DNA from: JBBQFI01 sp038237805 | GTDB taxonomy: Bacteria > Verrucomicrobiota > Verrucomicrobiia > Chthoniobacterales > UBA10450 | Assembly (NCBI GenBank): GCA_038237805.1 | Contig: JBBRYI010000004.1 | Span: 62,001 to 126,000, forward strand | DNA length: 64,000 bases | Reading direction: 5' to 3' | Shown: positions 15,490 through 25,459 of the stretch, piece by piece | Layout: the number at the start of each line of letters is the position of its first letter | Numbering within the stretch: position 1 is the stretch's first letter | The notes under the pieces: generated by a model | Database searches by the model: none | The model's input: the letters and a program-made list of their open reading frames with translations, nothing else | Told to the model about the DNA's origin: nothing | Made by a program: the position numbers and the translations under genes

Positions 15490-18366
15490 ATGCCTGCGCA
15501 AACTATCAAGATCAGTGGCGCCCGCCAGCACAATCTCAAGAATCTCAACGTCGAGATTCCACGAGGGAAACTGGTCGTTATCACCGGTCTGAGCGGGTCT
15601 GGAAAGTCCTCACTCGCCTTCGACACACTTTATGCGGAAGGACAACGCCGCTACGTCGAAAGCCTGTCCGCTTATGCCCGGCAGTTCCTCGACCGGATGG
15701 AAAAGCCGGAGGTCGATTTTATCGAAGGCCTTTCGCCGGCGATCGCGATTGAGCAACGTAGTGCCGGTGCCAATCCGCGTTCGACAATCGCCACCACCAC
15801 AGAAATCTACGATTACCTGCGGGTTCTGTTTTCTGCTGTGGGCCAACCGCACGAACCGGTATCGGGCCGGCCGATTCAGCGACAAACGCCGCAGCAAATT
15901 GTCGATCAGATTCTCGCTTACGAACCGGAAACGAAGATCACTCTTCTCGCGCCACTCGTGCAAAATCAGACGGGCGAATTTCGAGATGTGATCGAGAAAT
16001 TGAAACGCGAAGGATTTGTTCGCGTTCGAATTGACGGCGAAATTCTCGAACTGGGCCGCCCCGAACCGATTCGTCTCAAAAAAAGCGGGCGGCACAATAT
16101 CGAGGCAGTGGTGGATCGATTAGTGGTGCGTGATGGGATTCGGTCGCGGCTCGCCGACTCGGTCGAAACCGCATTGAAGTGGGGTGGGAATCGATTGGTC
16201 GTGCTTCGCACAACAGCGTCGAAGCCCTATCAATGGGAAGAGCTCCGTTATTCGACCGATTACAGCGATCCGGAATCCGGATTCTCGTTAGGCGAACTTA
16301 CGCCTAAGCATTTTTCGTTTAACAGCCATTTTGGCGCGTGCCCGGCGTGTCACGGTCTGGGGACACAACTCGTGTGCGACGTCGATTTAATGATTTCCGA
16401 TCCGCAAAAAACGCTGGCGGAGGGAGCGATCACGCCATGGCGGCGTGGCACAAAACCGATGCGAGCGTACTACCGGCAATTGCAAGGCGCGCTGGTGAAA
16501 CATTTCGGGATTGACGATGAAACGCCGTTTGCAGAACTGCCTAACGAGTTCACGAAAGCGCTTTATTTTGGGACCGGTGATGAAGCGATCGAAATGAACT
16601 TTGGGAGCAACGGCAAGAACAAGGTGGCGAAACCGTTCGAAGGGTTGGTGCCGCAAATGGAACGGCTTTACGAAGAAACGGAGAGCGAATTCACACGTAA
16701 TCGCATCCGCGCGTTCATGACGTGCGTGCCGTGTAAAGTTTGCGGCGGCGCGCGACTGAAGCCGGAGATCCTGGCGGTGACGATCAAAGATGACACCGGC
16801 CGCGAGCGGAACATTCATCAATTCAGCGAGCTGACGACTGAAGCCGCCGCGCAATACATTACAAAACTTCAACTAACCAAACAGCAACGCATCATTGTTA
16901 GCGATGTGTTGCACGAGATCGAATCGCGTTTGCAATTTCTCGTCGAAGTCGGACTCGGTTATCTCACTTTAAATCGCGAGAGCGGGACGCTTTCCGGCGG
17001 CGAAGCGCAGCGCATCCGTCTGGCCACACAAATCGGGTCGGGTCTGGCCGGCGTCCTTTACGTGCTCGACGAACCGAGCATCGGATTACACCAGCGTGAT
17101 AACGCGCGACTCCTGACAACGCTGCGCCGGCTGCGCGATCTCGGCAATTCCGTCATTGTCGTGGAACACGATGAGGAAACGATTCGCGCGGCCGATCACA
17201 TTCTCGATCTGGGTCCAGGCGCGGGCCCGCGCGGCGGTGAATTGGTCGCGCAGGGTTCGCTGCAAGAGATTCTAGAAGCGAAAAATTCTCTAACGGCAGA
17301 TTATTTATCGGGGCGCGCGCGGATTGCAGTCCCGAGGCAGCGGGCCAAACCAAGGCAAGACGATGACGGCTGGCTCACCCTCATCGGCGCGGCAGAAAAT
17401 AATCTGAAGAACATTGATGCTTCATTCCCACTAGGACTGTTGACCTGCGTGACCGGCGTTTCCGGGAGCGGAAAATCAACTCTGGTCGATGATATTTTGC
17501 GGCGCGCTCTCTTTCGACATTTCTATAACTCGAAAGAAAAGCCAGGAGCGTTTCGAGCTTTGCGCGGGCTCGAACATCTCGATAAAGCGATCGTGATCGA
17601 TCAAAGTGCAATCGGGCGAACACCGCGTTCAAATCCGGTTACATACACGGGAGCGTTTACTCCGATCCGCGAACTGTTCGCGCAGTTGCCCAACGCTCGT
17701 GTGCGTGGCTACGACGCGGGCCGATTCAGTTTCAACGTCAAGGGTGGGCGCTGTGAAAATTGCGAAGGCGCGGGTTTGATCAAAATCGAGATGCATTTCT
17801 TGCCCGACGTTTATGTCGAATGCGAAGTGTGTCACGGGCAGCGTTACAATCGCGAGACACTCGAGATCACATTCAAGGGAAAAAATATTGCTGATGTACT
17901 CGCGATGACAGTCGATGAAGCGGCGCGTTTCTTCCGCAATGTCCCATCGGTGTCGGATAAATTGGTCGCGCTGCTCGACGTTGGTCTCGGTTATCTGCAG
18001 CTGGGGCAGGCCGGCACCACGCTTTCCGGCGGCGAAGCGCAACGCGTGAAACTGGCGACCGAGCTGGCCAAGCGCGCGACTGGCCGCACGATTTACATCC
18101 TCGACGAACCAACAACCGGGTTGCATTTCGCCGATATCGAGAAACTGCTTCAGGTCTTGATGAAATTACGTGATGCGGGCAACACGCTTATCGTTATTGA
18201 GCATAATCTGGAGATGATCAAATGCGCGGATTGGATCATCGATCTCGGGCCGGAAGGCGGTGAGCGTGGCGGCGAAATCGTGGGGGAAGGTCCACCGGAA
18301 AAACTCGCGAATATCGCGGAGAGTTATACCGGACAATATCTCCGTCCGCTTCTGCAGAGCCGATGA
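15490..18366 (+). CDS. uvrA: UvrA, canonical single-length excinuclease subunit
   Basis: 958 residues from the ATG at 15490 (MPAQTIKISGARQHNLKN), the normal UvrA length and start. Walker A motifs GLSGSGKSS (about 33-41) and GVSGSGKST, two LSGGEAQR signatures, Walker B VLDEPSIGLH and ILDEPTTGLH, and zinc fingers around CPACHGLG and CENCEGAG...CEVCHGQR are all present. It therefore looks fully functional, unlike a degraded copy. The window thus holds two different UvrA genes about 6 kb apart. The stop overlaps the start of the TPR gene as ATGA. Confidence 0.96.
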   Translation: MPAQTIKISGARQHNLKNLNVEIPRGKLVVITGLSGSGKSSLAFDTLYAEGQRRYVESLSAYARQFLDRMEKPEVDFIEGLSPAIAIEQRSAGANPRSTIATTTEIYDYLRVLFSAVGQPHEPVSGRPIQRQTPQQIVDQILAYEPETKITLLAPLVQNQTGEFRDVIEKLKREGFVRVRIDGEILELGRPEPIRLKKSGRHNIEAVVDRLVVRDGIRSRLADSVETALKWGGNRLVVLRTTASKPYQWEELRYSTDYSDPESGFSLGELTPKHFSFNSHFGACPACHGLGTQLVCDVDLMISDPQKTLAEGAITPWRRGTKPMRAYYRQLQGALVKHFGIDDETPFAELPNEFTKALYFGTGDEAIEMNFGSNGKNKVAKPFEGLVPQMERLYEETESEFTRNRIRAFMTCVPCKVCGGARLKPEILAVTIKDDTGRERNIHQFSELTTEAAAQYITKLQLTKQQRIIVSDVLHEIESRLQFLVEVGLGYLTLNRESGTLSGGEAQRIRLATQIGSGLAGVLYVLDEPSIGLHQRDNARLLTTLRRLRDLGNSVIVVEHDEETIRAADHILDLGPGAGPRGGELVAQGSLQEILEAKNSLTADYLSGRARIAVPRQRAKPRQDDDGWLTLIGAAENNLKNIDASFPLGLLTCVTGVSGSGKSTLVDDILRRALFRHFYNSKEKPGAFRALRGLEHLDKAIVIDQSAIGRTPRSNPVTYTGAFTPIRELFAQLPNARVRGYDAGRFSFNVKGGRCENCEGAGLIKIEMHFLPDVYVECEVCHGQRYNRETLEITFKGKNIADVLAMTVDEAARFFRNVPSVSDKLVALLDVGLGYLQLGQAGTTLSGGEAQRVKLATELAKRATGRTIYILDEPTTGLHFADIEKLLQVLMKLRDAGNTLIVIEHNLEMIKCADWIIDLGPEGGERGGEIVGEGPPEKLANIAESYTGQYLRPLLQSR

Positions 18367-20828
18367 AAACTTTGCCTTCAATGCTGGCAATTGTTTTGTC
18401 CTTTGCCGCCGCTGCGGATTTATGGAGCGCGCAAGAACGCATGGAAATCCATTCCGCGGCGCAACCACTGGATGAAGGCGTGCCCGAAGTCGCGGTTGGA
18501 CGTTTGCAGCAGCTGCTGCGCAGCGCGCTAGAGCCGCAAGAAAGACGCGATGTCCTGCTGAAATTGGGCGAAGCGCTCGTAGCCGCGGGGGATGGCGAAA
18601 GCGCGTTGAAGGTTCTCGGTGATTCACAGATGCGCAATGTCGCGGCGGCTAATTTTTGGCAGGGTCAGGCGTTCGCGAGTCTCGGGCGGTGGGCGGAAGC
18701 GTTGGCCGCTTACGACAAGGTTGTGGTGGCGGAAAAAAATCCCGCTTTGCGTGCAGACGGCTTGTTCGGAAAGGCGGAGGCATTGCGCGCCTTGAATCAA
18801 AAAGACGACGCTCTGCGAGTTCTGGCCATGCTCTTCGACGATCAACGCTGGACTTTGCGCGCGCGATTTCGTGCGACCGAATTGTTGCTCGATAAACACG
18901 ACGCAGTGAGCGCTGGAAACATGTTGTTAAAGGCGCAGCCGCAGTCGGCGCTGGAAAAACAGGAACGTCGGTTTTTGCGGGGTCGCATCGAAACCCAACT
19001 TCGTCATCCCGAGAAGGCGCTGGCTCTATTCGAAACGATCCTAAAAAAAACGGAACAAGCTCATCACTCGTTAGTCATCGCCACGCTCTTCGCAATTTGT
19101 GATGTCCATCTGCAAATGAAAACGCCGGAGGCAGCTGACGATATCTTGGAAGAGTTTATCGAGCATCATCCCGCCGATCCGGAACTGGGAAAAATCTTCA
19201 GGAAACTCGACCAGATTTATCAAACCGAGCGAAAACCGTCCCGCTCCGAGCTCAGCCGCTGGAGCCACGATCCGGCGCAACCCCGGCGGGCCTTCGCGCA
19301 ATGGTATTTGGCACGAGCGGAACTGCACGCCGGCGATCGCGCCGCGGCCCTGGCCGCTTTTCGCGACTTTGCCAGCGTGATCGTGAAACGCCCGGAGCTG
19401 GTCGATGGTTATTTGGAGTTCGCGCAGTTGAAGAAAGAAGACCACCACTTTGATGACGCTCTCGCCATCCTTGATACAGCGCGTTCGTTGCTGCCGCGCG
19501 CAGGCGAATTGGCGAAAATTAACTGGCTCGCGGCCGAGATTCAGTATGAAGCGAAACGATTTGAGATTGCGGCGAAAGAATTTGAAAAGGTCGCGCGGTC
19601 CAATTCCAGCCTAACGGCCAACGCGCTTTTCAATGCCTCGTTAGGCTGGCTCCAGGTGGGCAACGAAGGCCGGTTCGCCGCCGATTATCAGGAGTTGAGC
19701 AGACCTGCGAAAGACGACGAATCGCGCGCCGATCTGCTGCTGGAACGAGGGCTTATGCAGGCTGCGCAAAGTGACGCGAAGGCGGAGAATTCCCTGCGTG
19801 CTTTCTTGCGTGATTCTCCGAAAAGCAAACGCGTTTCCGAAGCGTGGGTCGCGTTGGCGGAGATCGCGTTCCATGCCTCGCCGCCGCGTCTGGATGAGGC
19901 TCGCGCAGATTTGGCGCACGCGATGGAATCGCAGCCGACCGCTGTGGCGCGGGAACGCGCGGATTATTTGAATATCTGGATTGAAGATGCTCCCGCGAAA
20001 ACTGATGAATTGAAAGTCCTCTCGCTGGCAAATCAGTTTGTCCGGGATCATCCCGCTTCGGCATTCATTCCCGATGTGCGAATGAAACTGGCGGAGGCCT
20101 ATTATCGACGTGAGGATTTTGCCAATGCGCAAACGCAGTTCGAACTCCTGGCGGCGTACGACGCGAACGGGCCTTTCGCGGAGAAGGCGCTTTTCTTTGC
20201 CGCGGAATCGGCAATGGCAAGCATGGCACCCGCTTCGCTGGAACGCGCTCTGACTCTTTTCAATGAAGTGGTGCGCAAAGATGGCGAATTGAAATGGGCA
20301 GCGCGGAACGAACAGGCTGTGATTGAGCGCAAGCTAGGCAAACCGAAGGAGGCGTTGACGCTTTACGACGAGGTTCTAAAAGGCAGCGCGAAGCCCGGCG
20401 AAAAGCGCGAAGCGCTCTGCGGCCAAGGCGATATTTATCTGGAGATGGGAGCGACTGCGACCGAGAACTACAAACGCGCGATCGAAAAATACGATCAATT
20501 GATCGGCGATACCGAGGCGCCGCCACATTGGCGCAATCAAGCGTTATTTAAGAAAGGCGTTTCTCTGGAGAAACTGGGCGACCAGGCCGGTTCGCTCGCG
20601 ATTTTTTATCAAGTGCTGGAGAACAAAGGACGGCCCGGTAAACCAGGCGAGTTCTTTTGGTTTTATAAAGCAGGGTTCAACGCGGCGCGGCTCCTTGAGG
20701 AGGAGTCGAAATGGGAGTCCGCGGCGGCGGTCTATCAAAAATTAGCTGCAGCCGAAGGGATGCGCAGCGAGGAGGCGAAATCGCGGTTGGCGCAATTGCG
20801 GTTGGAACATTTCCTTTGGGAGCAATGA
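18363..20828 (+). CDS. Exported TPR-repeat protein
   Basis: 821 residues with a signal peptide (MKTLPSMLAIVLSFAAAADLWSA, cleavage near residue 22) and then TPR-type helical repeats through almost the whole chain, for example WQGQAFASLGRWAEALAAYDKVV, AEAYYRREDFANAQTQFELLA and LGKPKEALTLYDEVLKGS. Such proteins scaffold complexes in the periplasm or resemble YbgF/BamD-like assembly factors; no enzyme domain is visible. Translation is coupled to uvrA by a 4-bp overlap. Confidence 0.85.
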   Translation: MKTLPSMLAIVLSFAAAADLWSAQERMEIHSAAQPLDEGVPEVAVGRLQQLLRSALEPQERRDVLLKLGEALVAAGDGESALKVLGDSQMRNVAAANFWQGQAFASLGRWAEALAAYDKVVVAEKNPALRADGLFGKAEALRALNQKDDALRVLAMLFDDQRWTLRARFRATELLLDKHDAVSAGNMLLKAQPQSALEKQERRFLRGRIETQLRHPEKALALFETILKKTEQAHHSLVIATLFAICDVHLQMKTPEAADDILEEFIEHHPADPELGKIFRKLDQIYQTERKPSRSELSRWSHDPAQPRRAFAQWYLARAELHAGDRAAALAAFRDFASVIVKRPELVDGYLEFAQLKKEDHHFDDALAILDTARSLLPRAGELAKINWLAAEIQYEAKRFEIAAKEFEKVARSNSSLTANALFNASLGWLQVGNEGRFAADYQELSRPAKDDESRADLLLERGLMQAAQSDAKAENSLRAFLRDSPKSKRVSEAWVALAEIAFHASPPRLDEARADLAHAMESQPTAVARERADYLNIWIEDAPAKTDELKVLSLANQFVRDHPASAFIPDVRMKLAEAYYRREDFANAQTQFELLAAYDANGPFAEKALFFAAESAMASMAPASLERALTLFNEVVRKDGELKWAARNEQAVIERKLGKPKEALTLYDEVLKGSAKPGEKREALCGQGDIYLEMGATATENYKRAIEKYDQLIGDTEAPPHWRNQALFKKGVSLEKLGDQAGSLAIFYQVLENKGRPGKPGEFFWFYKAGFNAARLLEEESKWESAAAVYQKLAAAEGMRSEEAKSRLAQLRLEHFLWEQ

Positions 20829-20895
20829 CCGGTTTTGTCCGTCTTGTCCGCAAATTACAATTGCGCAAAGGAGAAAGAAGGAGGAGAATCACGTT

Positions 20896-21156
20896 ATGAA
20901 AACAATATACAGGCTCCCCAGCCTATGCGTGGGAATGGTATTGACTCTGGCGTTCTGCGCCTCCGCGTTCGCTGAGTCCGATGGCAAAAACGTTGTGACA
21001 CAGCAACAGTATCAAACATTCCAAAAGCCGAGGAGAATCGTTTATTACGTCAAATCGTCGGCATCGGCAATTCCAACACTGATGGAACGGCTCGGTGGAA
21101 TACCGACTACGACGACACCGATGTTGGTTGTTGGCGACCCACGTAACTCGAACTGA
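20896..21156 (+). CDS. Small secreted protein, unknown function
   Basis: 86 residues with a strong signal peptide (cleavage near SAFAES). A clear ribosome binding site (AAGGAGG, about 15 nt before the ATG) supports the start. The mature part is about 60 residues, with QQQYQTF, RRIVYYVKSSASAIP and a threonine-rich TTTTP. No known family was recognised. Confidence 0.6.
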   Translation: MKTIYRLPSLCVGMVLTLAFCASAFAESDGKNVVTQQQYQTFQKPRRIVYYVKSSASAIPTLMERLGGIPTTTTPMLVVGDPRNSN

Positions 21157-21193
21157 GGGACTCGGCCTCGCGACGCAATTCGCGAAGTATCGA

Positions 21194-21227
21194 AACCGGC
21201 CGCGGGCCGGTTAGGGACGGTTTTTTT
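21194..21227. terminator. Candidate hairpin terminator between convergent genes
   Basis: AACCGGCC-GCG-GGCCGGTT forms a perfect 8-bp stem with a 3-nt loop (21194-21212). A run of seven T lies at 21221-21227, 8 nt beyond the stem on the plus strand, farther than in an ideal intrinsic terminator. The stem overlaps the stop codon of the reductoisomerase-like gene on the minus strand. Confidence 0.4.
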
Positions 21228-22227
21228 CTGAGGGCTTGATTTTCCAAGCCATTGCTCCGCGAAGATGCGCTCCCACTTTTTCGATCGGGTGCGAATTTGC
21301 TTTGCCGAGCAAGGCCCTGAGTCTTCGGCGTCCGGTCCGCGTTTCGCGAAGAAGTTCTCGTGCAAATTCACCCTTTTGGATCTTTTTAAGAGCCGCGACC
21401 ATCCGCTTGCGCACACCTCGATCGATAATTTTTGGCCCAACCGTTAGCTCGCCCCAAAGCGCGGTTTCCGAGATGAGAGCTCGCATGCCGGCCAACCCAG
21501 CCTCGTGCATGAGATCGACGATAAACTTTAATTCCTGCAGACATTCGAAATACGCGATTTCGGGTGTGTAGCCGGCGTCGACTAATGTTTCGAACCCGCT
21601 GCGCACTAGCGCACTCATCCCCCCACACAAGACGGCTTGTTCGCTAAAAAGGTCCGTTTCGGTTTCTTCGCGAAACGTGCTCGCGATGACGCCGGCGCGC
21701 GTCGCCCCTATGCCCTTCGCCCAGGCCAGGGCGGTGTGTTGTGCATGTTTTGTAAAGTTTTGGTGAACGGCGATGAGCGCGGGCACGCCGCGACCATGCT
21801 CGAACTCTCGACGCACCATTTGGCCCAGGCCGAGCGGCGCGACCATAATGACATCAACATTCTTTGGCGGCCTGATCGTGCGATAAAAAATGGCAAAGCC
21901 GTGTGCGAAAAGAAGCGTTTGATTCGCGCGCAAATACGGCGCGATTTCCCTTTCATAAATCTCAGGAATTTTCGTATCGGGCAGCGCCAGGAAAATGACG
22001 TCGCTGCGCCGCACTGCTTCTGCTGTATCGAAAACCTGAAGAATGTTTTTTTTCGCGCGCGCGCGAGATTTGCTTCCGCGATAAAGACCCACAATTACGT
22101 TGACGTTATTGTCCTTTAAATTCAAAGCATGCGCGCGACCCTGCGAACCAAATCCGATGACAGCGCAGGTTTTGCCGCGCAATGATTTGAGATCGGCGTC
22201 TCGATCGTTGTAAATGCGAGCGGCCAT
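21211..22227 (-). CDS. Ketol-acid reductoisomerase homologue with altered active site
   Basis: 338 residues, the length and order of class I IlvC, which isomerises and reduces acetolactate in branched-chain amino acid synthesis. It has the Rossmann motif GFGSQGRAHA (25-34), the cofactor loop with RGSKS, His109 in AHGF, the metal ligands D192 and E196 (TDLFSEQ), E228 and E232 (YFECLQELK), and S253 (ISETA). However, the normally invariant lysine of the PKGPGH-type motif is Leu132 (APLGLGQ), and the His at its end is Gln. The family requires that lysine for the isomerase step, so this may be a paralogue with another reaction, or non-functional. No other ilv gene adjoins it. Confidence 0.85.
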   Translation of the reverse strand: MAARIYNDRDADLKSLRGKTCAVIGFGSQGRAHALNLKDNNVNVIVGLYRGSKSRARAKKNILQVFDTAEAVRRSDVIFLALPDTKIPEIYEREIAPYLRANQTLLFAHGFAIFYRTIRPPKNVDVIMVAPLGLGQMVRREFEHGRGVPALIAVHQNFTKHAQHTALAWAKGIGATRAGVIASTFREETETDLFSEQAVLCGGMSALVRSGFETLVDAGYTPEIAYFECLQELKFIVDLMHEAGLAGMRALISETALWGELTVGPKIIDRGVRKRMVAALKKIQKGEFARELLRETRTGRRRLRALLGKANSHPIEKVGAHLRGAMAWKIKPSEKNRP

Positions 22228-22308
22228 GGAAGGCGAAAGAGCGTGGCGATGCTAACGCAGTGCTCGACCAAGTCAACGGCGCCGTAGTGGCAGTGCCGTC
22301 GACCGAAA

Positions 22309-24405
22309 CTAGTTCGCTACTGGTTGCGTTTGCGCGAGCGCTCGCAAGCGGTTCACATTTGCCATCGCTGTCCGCGCTTCGTCGGTGCGGCCCATTTTTT
22401 CCAAAATATTGGAAAGCATCACGTACTGGCGTGGTTCATCCGGCTGGCGCGCGACCGCGCGGCGCTGCACGCGCCACGCCTCCTCGAGGTGATTTTGGCG
22501 GACGTTGAGCGAAGCGATGAGATTCAGAGCCACGACATCGTGGACATCGACCAAACTGGCGTGACGAAGCGCAGCCGTTGCGCAGTCCAAATCGCCGGCT
22601 TCCAAATACAAACGACCGAGCGCGATTGAAGCACCGTAGTGCCACCAATCTTTCTCCGCGAAGTTCTCGACTAATTGCATCGCGGCTTCCGGACCTTTGC
22701 GTTCGCGCAATATTTCTGCTTCGAGCGAGATGATTTCCCAGGTGTGAGGATAATCCGTTCGCGCTTGTTCCAGAATCGCGAGAGCGTGCTGATCGTCTTT
22801 TTGTTCGTGTCGCAAGTGAGCGAGATTCAGCGCCGCGATCCAGGTCCGCGGATATTCTTTTCGGGTTTCGGCGGCGGCGCTACTCACGGAAAGAAACAAT
22901 GCCTCGGCCTCGTCTTTCCTATTTTGCCGAAAGAGCACTTCCGCCAAATTCGTGCGAGCAATGGGGTAGTCCGGCGTCATTGTCAGGACACGGCGGTAAA
23001 TCTGCTCCGCTTTGGCGTACTCGCCGCGATTCGCATAAACCTGGGCGAGATTGACGCCGATACGGGTTGTCATTCCTCCGGCACCCAAAGTTCGTCGATA
23101 GAAAGTCTCCGGCGTCACCCAATCCGTGCTGCGAACGGCGCTTCGCACACTAAAACCAACCAGGGCAATGCCGGCGAGTGCGACCGAAAATTTGCGGTAG
23201 ACCGGGGGCAGATCGATCGCGCAGCCTGCGAGAAAAATCAGAAAGCCAACGCTCGGCAAGTAGAGCCAGTGTTCAGCACACGTAGCGTTCAATTCAAAGA
23301 GATTCGAAATTGGCAAGTAACCGAACAGAAACCAACAAGCGCCAAAGATTCGCATAGCTTGCCCGGTTCCGGTTCGAAGCGCGCCGCCGAGCATTGCTAT
23401 TGCGACCGCTAAACCAAGAATGGACAGATACTCTGAGCCGGCCGAGTGCCGCCAACTTTCCTTCGTCTTGTAGTTGTTTGGATCGACGACCGTTCGTTCC
23501 ATATGCAGATGCGAAGGCAGGATCATGAGTCGACCATAGTCGCCCAGAGCGCGTAACATCAGGATGCCACGCGTGGGGCGACTCCATTCGGAGGAGGGAC
23601 TCGCATTCGGGCGACGCTCGGGCAGTTGGCGAAGTCCGCCATAAATTCCGAGCAAAATTACACAACAGCCTAACGAGACGATTTTTGTTCGCCGGCCCGT
23701 TTGTTTTTCGAAAAAGAAAACGTGCAAAAGAAAGAGGACGAACCAGACGCATGCGATTTCGCGGGAACAAAGAGAAAACAAACCGCACGTTGCGGCAAGG
23801 CCATAACAGGCCAGGCGCGGGTACCTCGGCTTGAATTGACGCGCGAAAAGAACAAGCAGCCATCCGCCGCAAGCAAAGACGAAAGCCAGACTGTCGGCCC
23901 GGCCGGAAATGTAATCGACGGCAGCGCTATGTACTGGATGAACGACCCAAAGGAGCGCGATCAAAAAAGCAGAGAGCGACGCGACTCCGGATCCATCTGA
24001 CGGGGAAACGAATGTCGCAACAAAGAGTTTCTTCAGCAAAAAATAGAGAAGGACGCCGCTACCGACGTGCAACAGGATGTTCGTTAAGTGAAATCCATAC
24101 GTATTCGTGTTCCAAACCATGTAGTCCAAAATGAATGAAATGTTTTGGACGGGCCGGTAATGAGCGGAAAACGAATCCAGAAAGAGGTAATGTCTGAACG
24201 CCTCCAGAATCAAAAGCGGACTCTTGATGAACGGATTGTCGTGCGCCAGATATTGATCGTCCCAAACAAGCTCTCCTTGTAACGCCGGCGCGCGCACCGC
24301 GAACCCGAAGAGTGCGAGTATTGCGCAACGAATCCAGTCGCGTCGCAGGCAGGCTACGGCTCGTGAAATTACGGTTCTCAAAGCTTCCCGGAGAACTCGT
24401 GACAT
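22309..24405 (-). CDS. TMTC-like GT-C membrane protein with TPR repeats
   Basis: 698 residues from the ATG at 24405 (MSRVLREAL, preceded by AAGG). The N-terminal 450 residues hold about ten membrane spans with the acidic loop motif WDDQYLAHDNPF near residue 50 and the YRPVQNISFILDYMVW...FHLTNILLH segment, typical of GT-C fold O-mannosyltransferase-like proteins of the TMTC type. The rest is TPR repeats (AEQIYRRVLTMTPDYPIARTNLA and others). It probably glycosylates an exported substrate using a lipid-linked sugar. The frame continues upstream to 24543, but that part overlaps the pilin pseudogene end. Confidence 0.75.
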   Translation of the reverse strand: MSRVLREALRTVISRAVACLRRDWIRCAILALFGFAVRAPALQGELVWDDQYLAHDNPFIKSPLLILEAFRHYLFLDSFSAHYRPVQNISFILDYMVWNTNTYGFHLTNILLHVGSGVLLYFLLKKLFVATFVSPSDGSGVASLSAFLIALLWVVHPVHSAAVDYISGRADSLAFVFACGGWLLVLFARQFKPRYPRLACYGLAATCGLFSLCSREIACVWFVLFLLHVFFFEKQTGRRTKIVSLGCCVILLGIYGGLRQLPERRPNASPSSEWSRPTRGILMLRALGDYGRLMILPSHLHMERTVVDPNNYKTKESWRHSAGSEYLSILGLAVAIAMLGGALRTGTGQAMRIFGACWFLFGYLPISNLFELNATCAEHWLYLPSVGFLIFLAGCAIDLPPVYRKFSVALAGIALVGFSVRSAVRSTDWVTPETFYRRTLGAGGMTTRIGVNLAQVYANRGEYAKAEQIYRRVLTMTPDYPIARTNLAEVLFRQNRKDEAEALFLSVSSAAAETRKEYPRTWIAALNLAHLRHEQKDDQHALAILEQARTDYPHTWEIISLEAEILRERKGPEAAMQLVENFAEKDWWHYGASIALGRLYLEAGDLDCATAALRHASLVDVHDVVALNLIASLNVRQNHLEEAWRVQRRAVARQPDEPRQYVMLSNILEKMGRTDEARTAMANVNRLRALAQTQPVAN

Positions 24406-24430
24406 CCAACCTTCATGGTGGATCGCGGAC

Positions 24431-24834
24431 TTAATTGTGTCCGAAGGGGGACCTGAATTTTGTGTCAGCGACATCTGACAGGGAGTTGCACGCGGTTCGG
24501 GAAACCTTCGGCAGCGTGTCCACGCTTTGCACACCGTAATCATTGCCGAATAAATCCTTCTCGGTCGCGAAAAGAGTACTGTCTTTTTTGACGTAATTCG
24601 TCCCGTCGACTATGCCCACCGGATCACCGTTCTTTTGCCATTCTCGATGGCGTATTGGCCTACCGCAGCGTCGATCATGCGCAGGTCGTGCAAGATTTTC
24701 GAGGCGTGCGATCGTTTTCGCGCGCGGAGGAAACCTGGGACTGCGATCGCTGTGAGCAGAGCGATGATCGCTACCACGATCATGATTTCCACCAAAGTGA
24801 AGCCGGCATGTCTAATTCTGTGTTTTCTCAACAT
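24431..24834 (-). pseudogene. Frameshifted copy of the neighbouring type IV pilin-like gene
   Basis: The first frame (24610-24834) gives a pilin N-terminus, HAGFTLVEIMIVVAIIALL..., ending in IENGKRTVIRWA and a stop. The rest of the protein continues in another frame (24431-24619) with VDGTNYVKKDSTL...GNDYGVQSVDTLPK...SDVADTKFRSPFGHN. Both parts align along the intact gene at 24928-25332, so a small indel after IENGK broke a tandem duplicate. Divergence is clear but modest. Confidence 0.85.
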
Positions 24835-24927
24835 CGGGAATTAAAAGGGCGCCGTAACCCTCCGGTCATTCTCACGACTCATTCCCTGCCACCAACACGC
24901 GATGACAGGAGAATGAATCGTCAGCTG

Positions 24928-25332
24928 CTAATTGTGGCCGTAAGGCGACCAGAATTCCGACCCAGCCACGTCGGACAGGGTATTCCAGGCGAGGTTCGGA
25001 GCCTTTGGCAGAGCATCGACGCTCTGGACGCCGTAACCATTTCCGAAAATGTCCGCACCCGTCATGTAGAGGGTTGAACCTTTCTTCAGGTAGTTCGTCC
25101 AGTCGACGGTATTAACTATGGATCCGCTGGTCTTGTTATTCTCGATCGCGTACTGGTCGACGGCCGCGTCGATCAATCGCAGATCATTGAGAATACGGCT
25201 GGCTTGCGAGCGCTTGCGGGCCCGGAGGAAGCCAGGCACGGCAATTGCGGCGAGCAGCGCAATGATCGCGACCACGATCATGATTTCCACGAGGGTGAAG
25301 CCCCCGCGTCTCTTGTTGATTTTATTTAACAT
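24928..25332 (-). CDS. Type IV pilin / pseudopilin-like protein
   Basis: 134 residues with a short basic leader, the prepilin peptidase site G|FTLVEI (Glu5), and the hydrophobic helix IMIVVAIIALLAAIAVPGFL. The body contains RILNDLRLIDAAVDQYAIEN and ends in ...FWSPYGHN. The short, cysteine-free C-terminus fits a minor pilin or type II secretion pseudopilin. No assembly genes (pilB, pilC, pilQ) lie nearby. A broken tandem copy follows directly. Confidence 0.85.
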   Translation of the reverse strand: MLNKINKRRGGFTLVEIMIVVAIIALLAAIAVPGFLRARKRSQASRILNDLRLIDAAVDQYAIENNKTSGSIVNTVDWTNYLKKGSTLYMTGADIFGNGYGVQSVDALPKAPNLAWNTLSDVAGSEFWSPYGHN

Positions 25333-25459
25333 GTTATTGCTTTCGGTTATCTCTTGTTTGTTTGACTGCGACCCACGACATCAATCGCGGATGTGGCCCC
25401 TAAAAAGCAGTGTTAATGCCAATCGCCACGGTTTTTGAAATTAGAGGCGGCCCTTTGTC

